Below, in pieces: positions 28,107-37,469 of a stretch of DNA of 64,000 bases. The stretch is from positions 325,774-389,773 of the forward strand of contig NZ_JAHNZO010000001.1 of assembly GCF_018998565.1 (NCBI RefSeq). Reading direction: 5' to 3'. The notes below the pieces were generated by a model. The model ran no database searches. It saw nothing but the letters and a program-made list of their open reading frames with translations, and was not told the origin of the DNA. Position 1 is the first letter of the stretch. Each line of letters begins with the position of its first letter. Origin of the DNA: Paenibacillus oleatilyticus. GTDB lineage: Bacteria > Bacillota > Bacilli > Paenibacillales > NBRC-103111. The position numbers and the translations under genes are program-made.

Positions 28107-28270
28107 TTTTTTTTAAGAATACTGTAATCTGTCATTGCTGTCAATTAGCCTTTGGTCAATTTTTTATAAAGTTAAGTCTGTCGCAGAGGTCTCCATGGCA
28201 GTCTGCCCCGGCACGGTCTCATAAACAAAAGACCTCTGCAGCATTCTACAAAACCGTTCTCTCCATCCGC

Positions 28271-29926
28271 CTACGTCTTTTGAATCTGATTCGCCCGTTC
28301 GTACAGCACCCTGCGCAGCAATTTGCCCGACCCGGTCTTGGGCAGCTCGTTCAAAAACTCGACTTTGCGCGGATATTTATATACGGCCATATGCTCTTTG
28401 GCCCACTCGACGATATCCTGCTCCGTCACTTTTCCGACCGCTTCGTCCTTGAGCACGATATACGCCTTCACTTCCTCGCCCCGGTAATCGTGGGCTACGC
28501 CAACGACGCACACTTCTTTAATCGCGGTATGCTTGTGCATGATACTTTCCACCTCATTAGGGAAGACGGAGAAGCCCGACGATTTGATCAATTCCTTCTT
28601 CCGGCCGGAAATATGGACGTAGCCGTCCTCGTCCACGTGTCCTAAATCCCCGCTTAAAAACCATCCGTCGACAAACGCGGCCGCCGTAGCCTGCGGGTTT
28701 TTCCAGTATCCCTTCATGACCATCGGTCCTTTGAAAGCGAGTTCTCCCTGCTGTCCGGGCGGAACCTCCACGGTCGGATCGTCTATGGCAACGACGCGAA
28801 CGTCCGAATCCATCAGTGGGATGCCCGCTGAGCCTACCCTCGCGTTTTCCATAAAATTCATCGTAATCTGGGCCGTTGTCTCGCTCAGGCCATAGCCTTC
28901 CAGCAGCCGGGTGCGGGTGACTTCATAGAAGCGCTCAAAGATCGGCTTAGGCACCGGAGCGCCCCCCGACAGGCAGCCCGACAGGGAAGACAGATCGTAA
29001 TTCGCCGCGTTCGGGTGGTTTATGACCGCGATATTCATCGTAGCCGTGCTTACCCAATGCTGGATTTTCAATTTGTGAATCGCTTCCAAAACGACGTCCG
29101 GCACAAAACGGTGAAACAGTATGATCTCGCCTCCATTGCAGAGCGGCGACCCCATGCAGTTGATCAGGCCGATAACATGAAACAAAGGCATCGCCGCCAA
29201 ATGGCGATCGCGCGGCTTCGTTCGCACCCCGTCCCTGAACGAGAACGCGTTAGCCACAATATTGCGGTGCGTGAGCTCCGCGCCTTTGGGCATGCCTGTC
29301 GTTCCCGAAGTATATTGCAGCACGCCGGTATCGTCCAGGCACGCATTGGCCGGAGGAATCGGATCGTTGTAATGGATCAGCTCCAGAATACGCTCCTCTC
29401 CCGGAAGCCTGCTTATCGTTCTCTCCACAGGACCGAACGACATCGGAAACTCCGGGTGATCCGGGGCAAAATCCGTCAGCGCCGTCGAGATGATCTGCAG
29501 CCCGGGAAACTCTGGCAAAATCGGGCACAAATGCTTCAGCAAACACTCCTGAATGAAGATCGCCTTAGGCTCGGCGTCTCCCAGCAAATGGCTCAGCTCC
29601 GCCCGCTTGAACATCGGATTCATGGGCACCGCTATCGCCCCCAGACGCTGGACGGCCAGAAACGCCATGATAAACTGCGGGCTATTCTCCATATAGAGGG
29701 CGACGGTGTCGCCCTTGCCCACGCCTCTTGCATGCAGTTGGGCGGCGAGCTGCATGTACATCTCCGCCAGCTCGCCGTACGTGATCGTCTTGCCATAGAA
29801 GTAAACCGCCGTATCGTCGGGATTTGTTCGCGCATGTTCCTCCACATAGTTTTCCAGGACCTTGTCTTCAAAGATGAAATGCCGCGGAACATCTTTGGGC
29901 CACACCTTGTACCATGCTTTTTCCAT
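28271..29926 (-). CDS. Acyl-CoA synthetase (AMP-forming, long-chain fatty acid type)
   Basis: 551 residues of the ANL adenylating family. Motifs in order: AMP-binding loop YTSGTTGMPKGAELTHRN, GYGLSETTAQITMN, SGDLGHVDEDGYVHISGRKKELIKSSGFSV in pieces (SGDLGHVDEDG, then GRKKELIKSSG), and the catalytic lysine region LPKTGSGKLLRR near the end. It activates a carboxylic acid, probably a medium- or long-chain fatty acid, to its CoA thioester. It lies 18 bp after the dienoyl-CoA-reductase-like gene, so the two are one operon, and fatty acid or unsaturated acyl breakdown is a sensible role. Exact chain length unknown. Confidence 0.9.
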   Translation of the reverse strand: MEKAWYKVWPKDVPRHFIFEDKVLENYVEEHARTNPDDTAVYFYGKTITYGELAEMYMQLAAQLHARGVGKGDTVALYMENSPQFIMAFLAVQRLGAIAVPMNPMFKRAELSHLLGDAEPKAIFIQECLLKHLCPILPEFPGLQIISTALTDFAPDHPEFPMSFGPVERTISRLPGEERILELIHYNDPIPPANACLDDTGVLQYTSGTTGMPKGAELTHRNIVANAFSFRDGVRTKPRDRHLAAMPLFHVIGLINCMGSPLCNGGEIILFHRFVPDVVLEAIHKLKIQHWVSTATMNIAVINHPNAANYDLSSLSGCLSGGAPVPKPIFERFYEVTRTRLLEGYGLSETTAQITMNFMENARVGSAGIPLMDSDVRVVAIDDPTVEVPPGQQGELAFKGPMVMKGYWKNPQATAAAFVDGWFLSGDLGHVDEDGYVHISGRKKELIKSSGFSVFPNEVESIMHKHTAIKEVCVVGVAHDYRGEEVKAYIVLKDEAVGKVTEQDIVEWAKEHMAVYKYPRKVEFLNELPKTGSGKLLRRVLYERANQIQKT

Positions 29927-29944
29927 GCTTACCCCTCCATATCG

Positions 29945-31906
29945 TTATTCGGTCTTCGCAAGCCTGCCTTCCTCGTAAGCAACGCACGCGCCTTCATAGA
30001 TGGCTCGCTTGGCATCCAGCTCTCCCGGGAATCGGGCTCCGCCGATCTTGACGACAGGAATGCCCACCCGCTGCACGAGCTGGTCATCCCACGCTTCGGA
30101 TAGTTGTCCGGCGGCGAGAATGACGGTGTCGGCGGGAATTTTTTTCGTTTCCGGCCCTTGATCCGTCTGCAGCTGTATGACAACTCCGTCTTCGTCAATG
30201 CGCTCGTAGCTTAAGTCGGTCACAAATTGAACCTTCTTCTGCCGCAGATGCGAGAGGAGCGCCCAACGGGTCGTTTTGCCGAGCGTTTCGCCGGGCTTGC
30301 CTTTTCTGCGAAGCAGATAAATTTCACGCTCCGCCTGCTCGGATAAGTAATGCGCCAGATCGCAGCCGATCCCTCCCGCTCCGATGATCACGACCCGCTT
30401 CCCGACTTCTGCATCCCCCCGGAGCACTTGCTGATACGTCAATACGTGAGGAAGCGAGGTGCCCGGCAGCTCCGGGATTCGCGGCTTGATGCCGCTGGCC
30501 AGCACGACCAGATCCGGAGCAAGAGCGACGATCTCCTCCGGCGTCGGACTATGGTTTAAGCGGATCTCTACGCCTAAACGGCGCAATTCATGCTGATAAT
30601 AGCGCAGCGTTTCGGCAAACTCCTGCTTGCCGGGAATCCGCTTCGCCAGGTTTAACTGCCCGCCCAACCGGTCATCCTTTTCGTACAGCACGACGCGCTC
30701 ACCAATTTCGGCCAATGCCCGCGCCGCCTCCATCCCGGCGGCCCCTCCGCCGATGACCGCGATGTGGCGGGGACGGTGCACCCTGAAAGGCTTCCACTTC
30801 GATTCCCGGCCCACCCTCGGATTGACCAGACATGAGGCAGGCAGGCCGTCAAATACTTGATCGAGACATGCCTGATTGCAAGCAATACAGGTGTTGATCC
30901 GGTCGAATTGCCCGGCGCGGGCTTTGCGCAGCAGATCGGGGTCCGCCAGAAACGGACGCGCCATCGATACCAGATCGCACGCTCCACGCTGCAGCAGCTC
31001 ATCGGCCAGCCGGGGATCGTTAATCCGGTTGCTCCCGATCACCGGAACGTTCACCGCCCGTTTGATCTTTTCCGCGATGTGAATATATCCGGCCCGGGGC
31101 ACCATCATGGAGATGGTCGGCACCTGGGATTCGTGCCAGCCGATTCCCACGTTAATCGCATCCGCTCCGGCGTCTGCGACCATGCCGGCGAATTGCAGCG
31201 TTTCTTCCTCCGTCGTGCTGTCCGGGACCAGATCGGCGCCGGATAGCCGGAAAATGACCGGATAGCCGGGCCCGACCGCTTCGCGGACCGCTTGAACGAT
31301 GCGCAGCGCAAATTTTGTCCGGTGCTCGAACGAGCCGCCCCATGCATCGGTGCGTTTATTGGTCGCCGGGGATAGGAATTGATTGATCAGATACCCTTCC
31401 GACCCCATAATTTCGACGGCATCGAATCCAAGGTCCGCCGCCTTCTTCGCGCTAACCGCATAACGGGCGATCAGCTCCTCGATTTCCTCGTTGGCAAGCT
31501 CCCTTGGCGTGTGACGATGGATCGGCGAACGGATGGCGGAGGGGGCCACCGCGGGAATACCCGTCAGATCCGAATAGGCATACCGCCCCGCGTGAAACAA
31601 TTGGGCGGCGATCCGCCCTCCGGCCGCATGCACCTGAGCCGTCAAGCTTTCCATATGCTTGCAATGCTCATCGGCGTAAAATCCCATGAAGTTATGGCCG
31701 CCGTCCCCTTCGGGCGACACGGAAATGCCGCCCGTTACGATCAAGCCGGGACCGTCCTGACCGGCTCTTTCCTTATAGAAATCAATCAAGGCTTGACTGC
31801 CCGCTTCTTCCCCCTCCAGCCCGGTATGCATAGAGCCCATAAGGACACGGTTGGGAAGCTCTAAACAACCCAAGCGTATCGGTTGAAACAACTGATCCAG
31901 CTTCAT
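29945..31906 (-). CDS. 2,4-dienoyl-CoA reductase-like FAD/FMN/4Fe-4S oxidoreductase
   Basis: 653 residues, the size and layout of FadH/trimethylamine dehydrogenase-type enzymes. Residues 1-330 are an old-yellow-enzyme TIM barrel (FMN). The iron-sulfur cysteines follow (CIACNQACLDQVF, then ASCLVNPRVG). An FAD-binding fold (IAVIGGGAAGMEAARALAE) and an NAD(P)H-binding fold (VVIIGAGGIGCDLAHYL) complete the C-terminal half. FadH reduces 2,4-dienoyl-CoA during breakdown of unsaturated fatty acids. The following acyl-CoA ligase gene supports such a role. The divergent MocR-type regulator probably controls this pair. Confidence 0.88.
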   Translation of the reverse strand: MKLDQLFQPIRLGCLELPNRVLMGSMHTGLEGEEAGSQALIDFYKERAGQDGPGLIVTGGISVSPEGDGGHNFMGFYADEHCKHMESLTAQVHAAGGRIAAQLFHAGRYAYSDLTGIPAVAPSAIRSPIHRHTPRELANEEIEELIARYAVSAKKAADLGFDAVEIMGSEGYLINQFLSPATNKRTDAWGGSFEHRTKFALRIVQAVREAVGPGYPVIFRLSGADLVPDSTTEEETLQFAGMVADAGADAINVGIGWHESQVPTISMMVPRAGYIHIAEKIKRAVNVPVIGSNRINDPRLADELLQRGACDLVSMARPFLADPDLLRKARAGQFDRINTCIACNQACLDQVFDGLPASCLVNPRVGRESKWKPFRVHRPRHIAVIGGGAAGMEAARALAEIGERVVLYEKDDRLGGQLNLAKRIPGKQEFAETLRYYQHELRRLGVEIRLNHSPTPEEIVALAPDLVVLASGIKPRIPELPGTSLPHVLTYQQVLRGDAEVGKRVVIIGAGGIGCDLAHYLSEQAEREIYLLRRKGKPGETLGKTTRWALLSHLRQKKVQFVTDLSYERIDEDGVVIQLQTDQGPETKKIPADTVILAAGQLSEAWDDQLVQRVGIPVVKIGGARFPGELDAKRAIYEGACVAYEEGRLAKTE

Positions 31907-31996
31907 TGTCTCTCTCCCTTTCGTTTCACAGGACCTGCTATATTCATCATTTATATGCAGGACTTGCCATTTATAACATCCGGTTCATAGGTTAGG

Positions 31997-32026
31997 TTTA
32001 CATCCCGGATTCAACCTGCGTATAAT
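31997..32026 (+). promoter_or_regulatory. Predicted promoter of the MocR-type regulator gene
   Basis: TTTACA (31997-32002) and TATAAT (32021-32026) with an 18-bp spacer, 73 bp before the ATG. AT-rich direct repeats (TTTATTTATG, CTATTTATACC) follow at 32030-32055 and could be an operator for the regulator. Confidence 0.6.
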
Positions 32027-32098
32027 TAGATTTATTTATGTCTATTTATACCTAAATAGCATTAATTCATACGATTTTGTTGAAGTTGAGGGTATCCG

Positions 32099-33502
32099 AT
32101 GCGTGAGCTTTCTTTAGAACTTTTGCCGAATCAAGCGCCTTTATTTTTTCAAATTTACGGTTATTTCAAAGATGGGATCCGACAGGGGCAGTTGCCGTAC
32201 GGCTCATTTCTCCCTTCCATTCGAAGCTGCGCCCGCACGCTGAAAGTCAGCAAAAATACGGTTGAAACCGCGTATCAGCTTCTCGTCTCGGAAGGTTACC
32301 TCCGCACCATTCCCAAAAAAGGCTATCAGGTGGTTCATCAAGCCGAAACGCTCGTTCCTGATCCGGGATCGGCTTCAAGCGATGCTTCGAACAAAGATAT
32401 CCAAATCGATTTTCGGTACGGGAATATCGAGCTGTCCGCTTTTCCGTTCCATTCATGGAACAAAGCGCGCAACACGCTGATCGCGCATTATCAAAGCAAG
32501 TATGAAGTGGAAGGACATTCCCAAGGCGAGTACCTGTTAAGGAACGAGCTGTCCCGGCTGTTGTATGAATCCAGAGGCGTGGTGTCCGGGCCCGGGCAGA
32601 TGATTATCGGCTCTACGCCTCAGCAGCTCTTATCCCTGTTAAGCCAGCTTCTGGACAAGAACCGGAATGTCATCGGCGTCGAAAACCCCGGCTATGACGG
32701 GGCAAGAAATACGTTGATCAACCATGGCTTTCAAGTCCGTGCAATTCCGCTGGCCGAAGACGGTATCTCGATCGAAGAGCTTGAGAAGAGCAAGTCGAAT
32801 GTGGTGTATGTGAGTCCTTCCCAGCAATTCCGAAACAAGCTGGCGATGTCTCAAGACAAACGGCAGCAGTTGATTCGTTGGGTCCGTTCACGCGCAGGTG
32901 CGGGTTTGGTTAAATACATCATCGAGGATGACTACGAATGGGAGTTCAGGTATGACGATCGTTATTTGCCGTCCATTCAAAGTCTGGCTCCCGAGAAGAT
33001 CATGTACATCGGAAGCTTTTCCAAAACTTTGATGCCGGTCGCCAATCTAAGCTATCTGGTGCTTCCCAAGGCGATGCTGCCTTTATTTCGCTTGAAAGTA
33101 AGGGAATACGACCAGCCTGTTTCGCGGCTCGATCAGCTGACCTTGGCCCACTATATAGCCGACGGCTATTGGCATAAGCATTTGCTCAAGATGCGGAAGC
33201 ACTATGAAGAGAAGCGGGAAGCTCTATTCGAAGCCATATCCCGGTACGAGTCGTACTTTGTGGAGGTCGAGGGAAAAGATACCGGGCTGCACGCTATCCT
33301 GACCGTGAAAACAACGAAATCCGAATCGGAGCTCATTGCGTCAGCGTTGGAAAAAGGCGTCAAGGTTTACGGGACATCCAGGTACTGGCTTCATCCTGCA
33401 GGCGAGTATCCTGCCATCCTGCTTGGTTATGGAGCCTTGAGCTGCGACGAGATTCGTATGGGCATCCGGCGGTTGACCGAAGCTTGGTTCGGCCCTGCTT
33501 GA
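32099..33502 (+). CDS. MocR/GabR-type regulator (GntR HTH fused to PLP aminotransferase fold)
   Basis: 467 residues. The N-terminus is a GntR winged helix (FFQIYGYFKDGIRQGQLPYG, SCARTLKVSKNTVETAYQLL, then GYLRTIPKKGYQV). From about residue 110 on a class I aminotransferase fold follows, with the PLP-lysine motif MYIGSFSKTLMPV and the upstream ENPGYDG segment. MocR proteins bind pyridoxal phosphate or an amine derivative to switch a nearby operon. It is divergent from the FadH-like/acyl-CoA ligase operon, its likely target, with 192 bp between them. It may also act on the HAD and M24 genes downstream (inference). Confidence 0.9.
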   Translation: MRELSLELLPNQAPLFFQIYGYFKDGIRQGQLPYGSFLPSIRSCARTLKVSKNTVETAYQLLVSEGYLRTIPKKGYQVVHQAETLVPDPGSASSDASNKDIQIDFRYGNIELSAFPFHSWNKARNTLIAHYQSKYEVEGHSQGEYLLRNELSRLLYESRGVVSGPGQMIIGSTPQQLLSLLSQLLDKNRNVIGVENPGYDGARNTLINHGFQVRAIPLAEDGISIEELEKSKSNVVYVSPSQQFRNKLAMSQDKRQQLIRWVRSRAGAGLVKYIIEDDYEWEFRYDDRYLPSIQSLAPEKIMYIGSFSKTLMPVANLSYLVLPKAMLPLFRLKVREYDQPVSRLDQLTLAHYIADGYWHKHLLKMRKHYEEKREALFEAISRYESYFVEVEGKDTGLHAILTVKTTKSESELIASALEKGVKVYGTSRYWLHPAGEYPAILLGYGALSCDEIRMGIRRLTEAWFGPA

Positions 33503-33600
33503 AATTGGCTTGTCCTACCGATTTTCGTGATTCTGTCCCTTTCGCTGTCACCCAAATTCATTATGATTGGTAGTAGTACTGCTAGCGAGGTGAATGACAG

Positions 33601-34353
33601 ATGAACTTTATTTTCGACATGGACGGGACGATCTGCTTTAAAGGGCAGCCCATTTCCAAAAGCATTCTGGATTGTTTGCTGGAATTGCAGGAAGCCGGCC
33701 ATTTTATCGGCTTCGCTTCCGCGCGGCCTTACCGCGATATGCTGCCCGTTCTGGACGAGCGGTTTCACGACCACCTTCTCATCGGAGCGAACGGAGCGAT
33801 GGCTCATTACCAGGGACAGCCTCTCTACTTGAATGCCATTCCCGCCGAACTGGCCCGCGAAATCGTAGCCATTCTGGATGAATTCCAGGCCGAATATCTG
33901 ATTGACGACAAGCTGAACTATGCTTTAAAGTCGCATCGGCCTCATCCTCTGCTCATGAGTCTGGACCAGAACAAGCTTGCGGAATGCGTAGACGTGACCC
34001 GGATCGAAGCTTTCGTTAAAATTGTCGTTTTGGCTTGCGACAGGTTTAAAGAATTGGCGAACATCCTTTCCCGGCTGGATGTGACGATTCATTACCATTC
34101 GGCGGAAGGCATCCTGGATCTTACTTCGAGCAACGTCAACAAAATGAGAGGCCTGAAGCAAACCGGCCTCGAGCTGGAGCCGTTTATTTGCCTGGGCAAC
34201 GATATGAACGATCTCCCGCTGTTCGAAAAGGCTCTCCATTCCGTCGTCATCGGGGAATTCGCGCCCCTGCTGCATATCGCCAAAGAACAAATTCCAATGG
34301 ATGACCGGGTGGAACAAACTATTATATCCAAGCTGAAGGAGCTTAGCGCATGA
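33601..34353 (+). CDS. HAD-superfamily hydrolase (Cof-type phosphatase)
   Basis: 250 residues. HAD motif I FDMDGTICFKG (residues 4-14) is at the very N-terminus, motif II is IGFASARPY, motif III Lys and motif IV CLGNDMNDLPLFE are all in place with Cof-type (C2-cap) spacing. Such enzymes dephosphorylate sugar phosphates, flavin or other small metabolites. GAGGTG precedes the ATG. Its last codons overlap the next gene by 4 bp (ATGA), so they are translationally coupled. Substrate unknown. Confidence 0.88.
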   Translation: MNFIFDMDGTICFKGQPISKSILDCLLELQEAGHFIGFASARPYRDMLPVLDERFHDHLLIGANGAMAHYQGQPLYLNAIPAELAREIVAILDEFQAEYLIDDKLNYALKSHRPHPLLMSLDQNKLAECVDVTRIEAFVKIVVLACDRFKELANILSRLDVTIHYHSAEGILDLTSSNVNKMRGLKQTGLELEPFICLGNDMNDLPLFEKALHSVVIGEFAPLLHIAKEQIPMDDRVEQTIISKLKELSA

Positions 34354-35042
34354 ATTCCAATATGACCCAACGACACTTATCGCTGCGGGAAGCTGAGACG
34401 AAAGCGGTCGAGCTGTTCAGAGCGATCGAAGAAAAAGGCCTGCTGCGCAGCGGCGTGACCGAAAAGCAAATCAATCGTGAAATTTACGAGCTGGCGTTTC
34501 AAATGTTCGGCATCAAAAAATATTGGCACAAGCGCATTGTACGGGCCGGCAGAAATACGCTGTACCCTTACCGGGAAAATCCCCCGGACTTAACCGTTTC
34601 CGAGGGAGATATTTTGTTTCTCGACTTTGGTCCGATCTTCGAAGACTGGGAAGCCGATTTCGGCCGCACCTACGTGCTGGGTGACGACCCGATCAAATTA
34701 AAGCTGCAGAGCGACATCGCTCTGGCATGGGCGGAAGGGAAAGCCTTCTTCCAATCCCAGCCCCAGATTACCGGCAGCGAGCTGTTTGCTTTTGTAAGCG
34801 GGCTTGCGGCAAAATACGGCTGGGAATTCGGAGGCACGCACGCGGGACATCTCATCGGCGAATTCCCTCACGAGCAGATCCAGGGTGAAGATGTCGAGAA
34901 CTACATTCATCCCGACAACAACATTCCCATGAGAGACCCGGATCAGAACGGCCGTCCGCGGGACTGGATCTTGGAGATCCATTTTATCGATCGGGAGCTT
35001 GAAATCGGCGGTTTTACGGAACAGCTGTTGACCGTTGAATAG
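34350..35042 (+). CDS. M24-family metallopeptidase (Xaa-Pro peptidase/methionine aminopeptidase fold)
   Basis: 230 residues of the pita-bread fold. Metal ligands can be placed: LDFGPIFEDWEADFGRTYVLGD (two Asp), GGTHAGHLIGEFPHE (His), then EIHFIDRE (Glu). There is no N-terminal prolidase domain; the length fits stand-alone M24 members that may act as small aminopeptidases or have lost peptidase action. It overlaps the HAD gene by 4 bp. The pair is transcribed in the same direction as the MocR gene but 100 bp after it. Role unknown. Confidence 0.82.
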   Translation: MNSNMTQRHLSLREAETKAVELFRAIEEKGLLRSGVTEKQINREIYELAFQMFGIKKYWHKRIVRAGRNTLYPYRENPPDLTVSEGDILFLDFGPIFEDWEADFGRTYVLGDDPIKLKLQSDIALAWAEGKAFFQSQPQITGSELFAFVSGLAAKYGWEFGGTHAGHLIGEFPHEQIQGEDVENYIHPDNNIPMRDPDQNGRPRDWILEIHFIDRELEIGGFTEQLLTVE

Positions 35043-35483
35043 AATGCAAGGCTCGATCCCCCCTGCCAACGGGGGGATTCCCCTACCCGAGCGGCGCTGT
35101 CATTCGAAGGAATTCCTCCTTTCTATCGGTACGCTTCTTTACGCTTCTTTAACATGACTTCGACACACTTCCTGTAAATTCCTTCTATGGAATATAATGA
35201 TGTTCACTTGGAATCTGCATATTGGACGGTCCGCTCCTGGAGCTTGCTTGCATTTGCTTGCGCACCGCTAGGGGACGCTTCACGTTTGCCTCCGTGCCGA
35301 AGCCGAGGAAGAAGTGCACTGCCCATGGTGTGTACGACGCGCTCATCCTTGTGCGAATCGTGTCCGAGCCGTCCTCGGCAGCTCGATGGACTGGAACAGC
35401 AATTTCAGTCCACGAATAATCGAGAATCATTGGGGTACGATATATCAGGACATATGTAACAAAATCAAGGAGGTAAAAATTGG
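35043..35483. other. 440-bp intergenic region
   Basis: Starts with a GC-rich hairpin (TCCCCC/GGGGGGA, 35056-35078) without T-run that may end the M24 gene. Open frames exist on both strands (35187-35459 plus, 35185-35430 minus), but neither has a ribosome binding site or a recognisable product. Composition changes to AT-rich at about 35430, just before the caspase-like gene. Confidence 0.5.
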
Positions 35484-36371
35484 ATGGCTAAAGGTTATTC
35501 GCTTCACATAGGCTTGAACTCTGTTGATCCTCAACATTACTCAGGTTGGGACGGCAAATTAAAAGCCTGTGAAGCAGATGCTTTAGATATGGAGAAGATC
35601 TCACAGGCTCTTAATTATAGCAACATATCAACTTTGTTAACTGCAAATGCCACTTTAAAAAACGTGACCGCTGAGATAAAAAAAGCAGCCGAAGCTTTAG
35701 AAAGCGGGGATATATTTTTCCTTTCTTATTCTGGACATGGCGGGCAGGTTCCTGATTTGAATAATGATGAATCTGATGGTACTGATGAAACATGGTGTCT
35801 GTATGATGGGCAATTATTAGATGATGAATTGAGTGAATTATGGTATGTGTTTAAAAAAGATGTCCGGGTTATTGTTTTATCAGACTCCTGCCATAGTGGA
35901 ACAGTAACCAGAGCTCGTGCATACGGTTTATCTTTAGATACAAATTTTGACGTGCAAAAAGAAATTAGATACCGTTACTTACCACTGGATATTGCTACGG
36001 AAACATTTAACCAGAACAAAGCTTACTATACAATGAAACAACAAAAAACAACATCTAATAATACAAATATACAGTGTACAGTAAAACTGATTTCAGGATG
36101 CCAGGATAATCAAACATCGGCAGATGGAGATATCAATGGCTTGTTCACGGAGAAATTAGTGGCGGTTTGGGATAATGGTAATTTTCGAGGCAACTATCTA
36201 GATTTCTATAATAAAATTAAAAGTTTAATGCCGCCAATCCAAACTCCAAATTTATATAACATAGGAGCATCCAACCCAGACTTTGATAATCAATCGCCAT
36301 TTTCGATACAAAGCAACACATTGCCTGTGGATAGAAATGCTAAAGAGAATGTTATCTTATCCAATGGATGA
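35484..36371 (+). CDS. Caspase-family (metacaspase-like, C14) peptidase
   Basis: 295 residues with AAGGAGG 9 nt before the ATG. The caspase p20-type core is intact: LHIGLNSVDPQHYSGWDG at the start, catalytic His in FFLSYSGHGGQV, and catalytic Cys in VIVLSDSCHSGTVTRA. There is no signal peptide, death-fold or recognisable recruitment domain, and about 60 residues after the core are of low homology. Stand-alone caspase-like peptidases occur in bacteria in regulated cell death, in defence systems and in unknown contexts. The gene is much more AT-rich than its flanks, which suggests transfer. A repeat element lies 90 bp downstream. Role unknown; catalytic pair good. Confidence 0.88.
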   Translation: MAKGYSLHIGLNSVDPQHYSGWDGKLKACEADALDMEKISQALNYSNISTLLTANATLKNVTAEIKKAAEALESGDIFFLSYSGHGGQVPDLNNDESDGTDETWCLYDGQLLDDELSELWYVFKKDVRVIVLSDSCHSGTVTRARAYGLSLDTNFDVQKEIRYRYLPLDIATETFNQNKAYYTMKQQKTTSNNTNIQCTVKLISGCQDNQTSADGDINGLFTEKLVAVWDNGNFRGNYLDFYNKIKSLMPPIQTPNLYNIGASNPDFDNQSPFSIQSNTLPVDRNAKENVILSNG

Positions 36372-36436
36372 ACAGTTCTCTTGTGTGCCTCGAAATGACC
36401 CCCCAGGAGAAAGGGCGAGTTCCGTCAAAACCTAAA

Positions 36437-36463
36437 GGCATAAACTCAGCGAGTTTATGCCTC
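36437..36463. repeat. Hairpin copy left of repeat element copy 2
   Basis: AGGCATAAACTC/GAGTTTATGCCT around loop AGC. On the minus strand it is followed by TTTAGGTTTTGA, a weak T-run, so it can act as a distal terminator for the SMI1/KNR4 gene. Near-identical to the hairpin at 36677-36703 (one base differs, in the loop). Confidence 0.75.
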
Positions 36464-36676
36464 AGAGTGTTGAGAAAGTGGTCAAACGGGATTATAGGGT
36501 AACGAAGGGGTGGGGTATCCACTTCCAACCACTCTTGTCTTCGGGAAATTTGATTGGAAGCCGCTTACTAGTGGACATTTCCCGAAGACAAAGGCGGCCG
36601 CTATCGCTTCTCCAGCGGATACCCCACCTCCGTATGTTTCTCTATTTTTGTTTAGACCACTTTCTCAACAAGCTCA
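36464..36676. repeat. 214-bp inverted-repeat element, copy 2 (inverted)
   Basis: Same element as 25300-25513 in the opposite orientation: starts CAGAGTGTTGAGAAAGTGGT and ends GACCACTTTCTCAACAAGCTC. About 12 differences over 213 bp were counted by eye. It sits between the caspase-like gene (+) and the SMI1/KNR4 gene (-). Confidence 0.85.
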
Positions 36677-36703
36677 GGCATAAACTCAACGAGTTTATGC
36701 CTT
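36677..36703. repeat. Hairpin copy right of element copy 2, overlapping a stop codon
   Basis: AGGCATAAACTC/GAGTTTATGCCT around loop AAC. The stop codon of the SMI1/KNR4 gene (36695-36697) lies inside the right arm, so the ancestral terminator hairpin overlapped the end of the gene. Confidence 0.75.
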
Positions 36704-37354
36704 TCCTTCCTTCAGCTTCTTGCGGGCCAATTTTTTAAACACGTCAATGGCATGACTGTCGAGCGAAAAGAATACATCGTCTTCGTCTTCCTCGTCGATT
36801 TCCACTTCAAGGTTGTCCACCTGGCCGGTGAGCATGTCAATAAACTCGCTAAGGCTGGAAGCAAGCACATATTTGTCGTCTTCATCTCTTCCGAAATTGA
36901 TGATCTGTCCGGGGGTTCCATCCGGGCCGGGGTTCATGTCGAAGCCGACGGCGTTGCCCGACCCGTCGTAAAATACGGGAATCCATCCGGTGTCCGCATA
37001 GACGGGTCGAATGACTCCGGCCGGATGGGATTGGCAAAACTCTCCAAGCTCCCGCAAGCCTTCGTCCCCTTCCGATTCGATAAGCTCCTTCCACTCGCTC
37101 CACCTGCGGTACATCTCCCCGACTGACAAAAAATCCAAAGCGTAAACGACGCCGTACTGGTGATTTTGCCCATTATTCAGCCTATACAGCTGCTTCAGTT
37201 CCGAAGGCAGCTCCATTCCCATTTGGCGCTCGATGTCGGCAATTTCTTCAGGCAAGGCCGGGCCGTTTAAATAGCAGTCGAAACGGCCGGCTTTTCGATT
37301 CATGGCGCCAACGAATGAAGTCCATGCTGCAGCAATAGAAACGTTGTTGTTCAA
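36695..37354 (-). CDS. SMI1/KNR4 (SUKH) family protein
   Basis: 219 residues. The SUKH fold is recognisable from LPEEIADIERQMGMELPSELKQLYRLNNGQ (first helix-strand, here in pieces PEEIADIERQMG and PSELKQLYRLNNGQ) through WIPVFYDGSGNAVGFDMNPG to YVLASSLSEFIDML. A very acidic linker (EIDEEDEDD) and basic tail follow. SUKH proteins are frequent immunity proteins against polymorphic and contact-dependent toxins, and also occur as regulators of cell-wall functions. No toxin gene is adjacent. The ATG has a GGAG site before it. Role unknown. Confidence 0.88.
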   Translation of the reverse strand: MNNNVSIAAAWTSFVGAMNRKAGRFDCYLNGPALPEEIADIERQMGMELPSELKQLYRLNNGQNHQYGVVYALDFLSVGEMYRRWSEWKELIESEGDEGLRELGEFCQSHPAGVIRPVYADTGWIPVFYDGSGNAVGFDMNPGPDGTPGQIINFGRDEDDKYVLASSLSEFIDMLTGQVDNLEVEIDEEDEDDVFFSLDSHAIDVFKKLARKKLKEGKA

Positions 37355-37469
37355 AGGAGTTCCTCTTCTCTATAAGAATTGTGTGTTTAGTTGCGTTTTA
37401 TTGGATTTAGTTTGACTTTCTCCCCTAACGAGGATTATGATAAACGTAACGAAAGGGGAGAGCTCATCC

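Noticed and set aside
35185..35459. Overlapping open frames on both strands before the caspase-like gene
   Set aside because: No ribosome binding site, no family likeness, and the frames shadow each other. Treated as intergenic.
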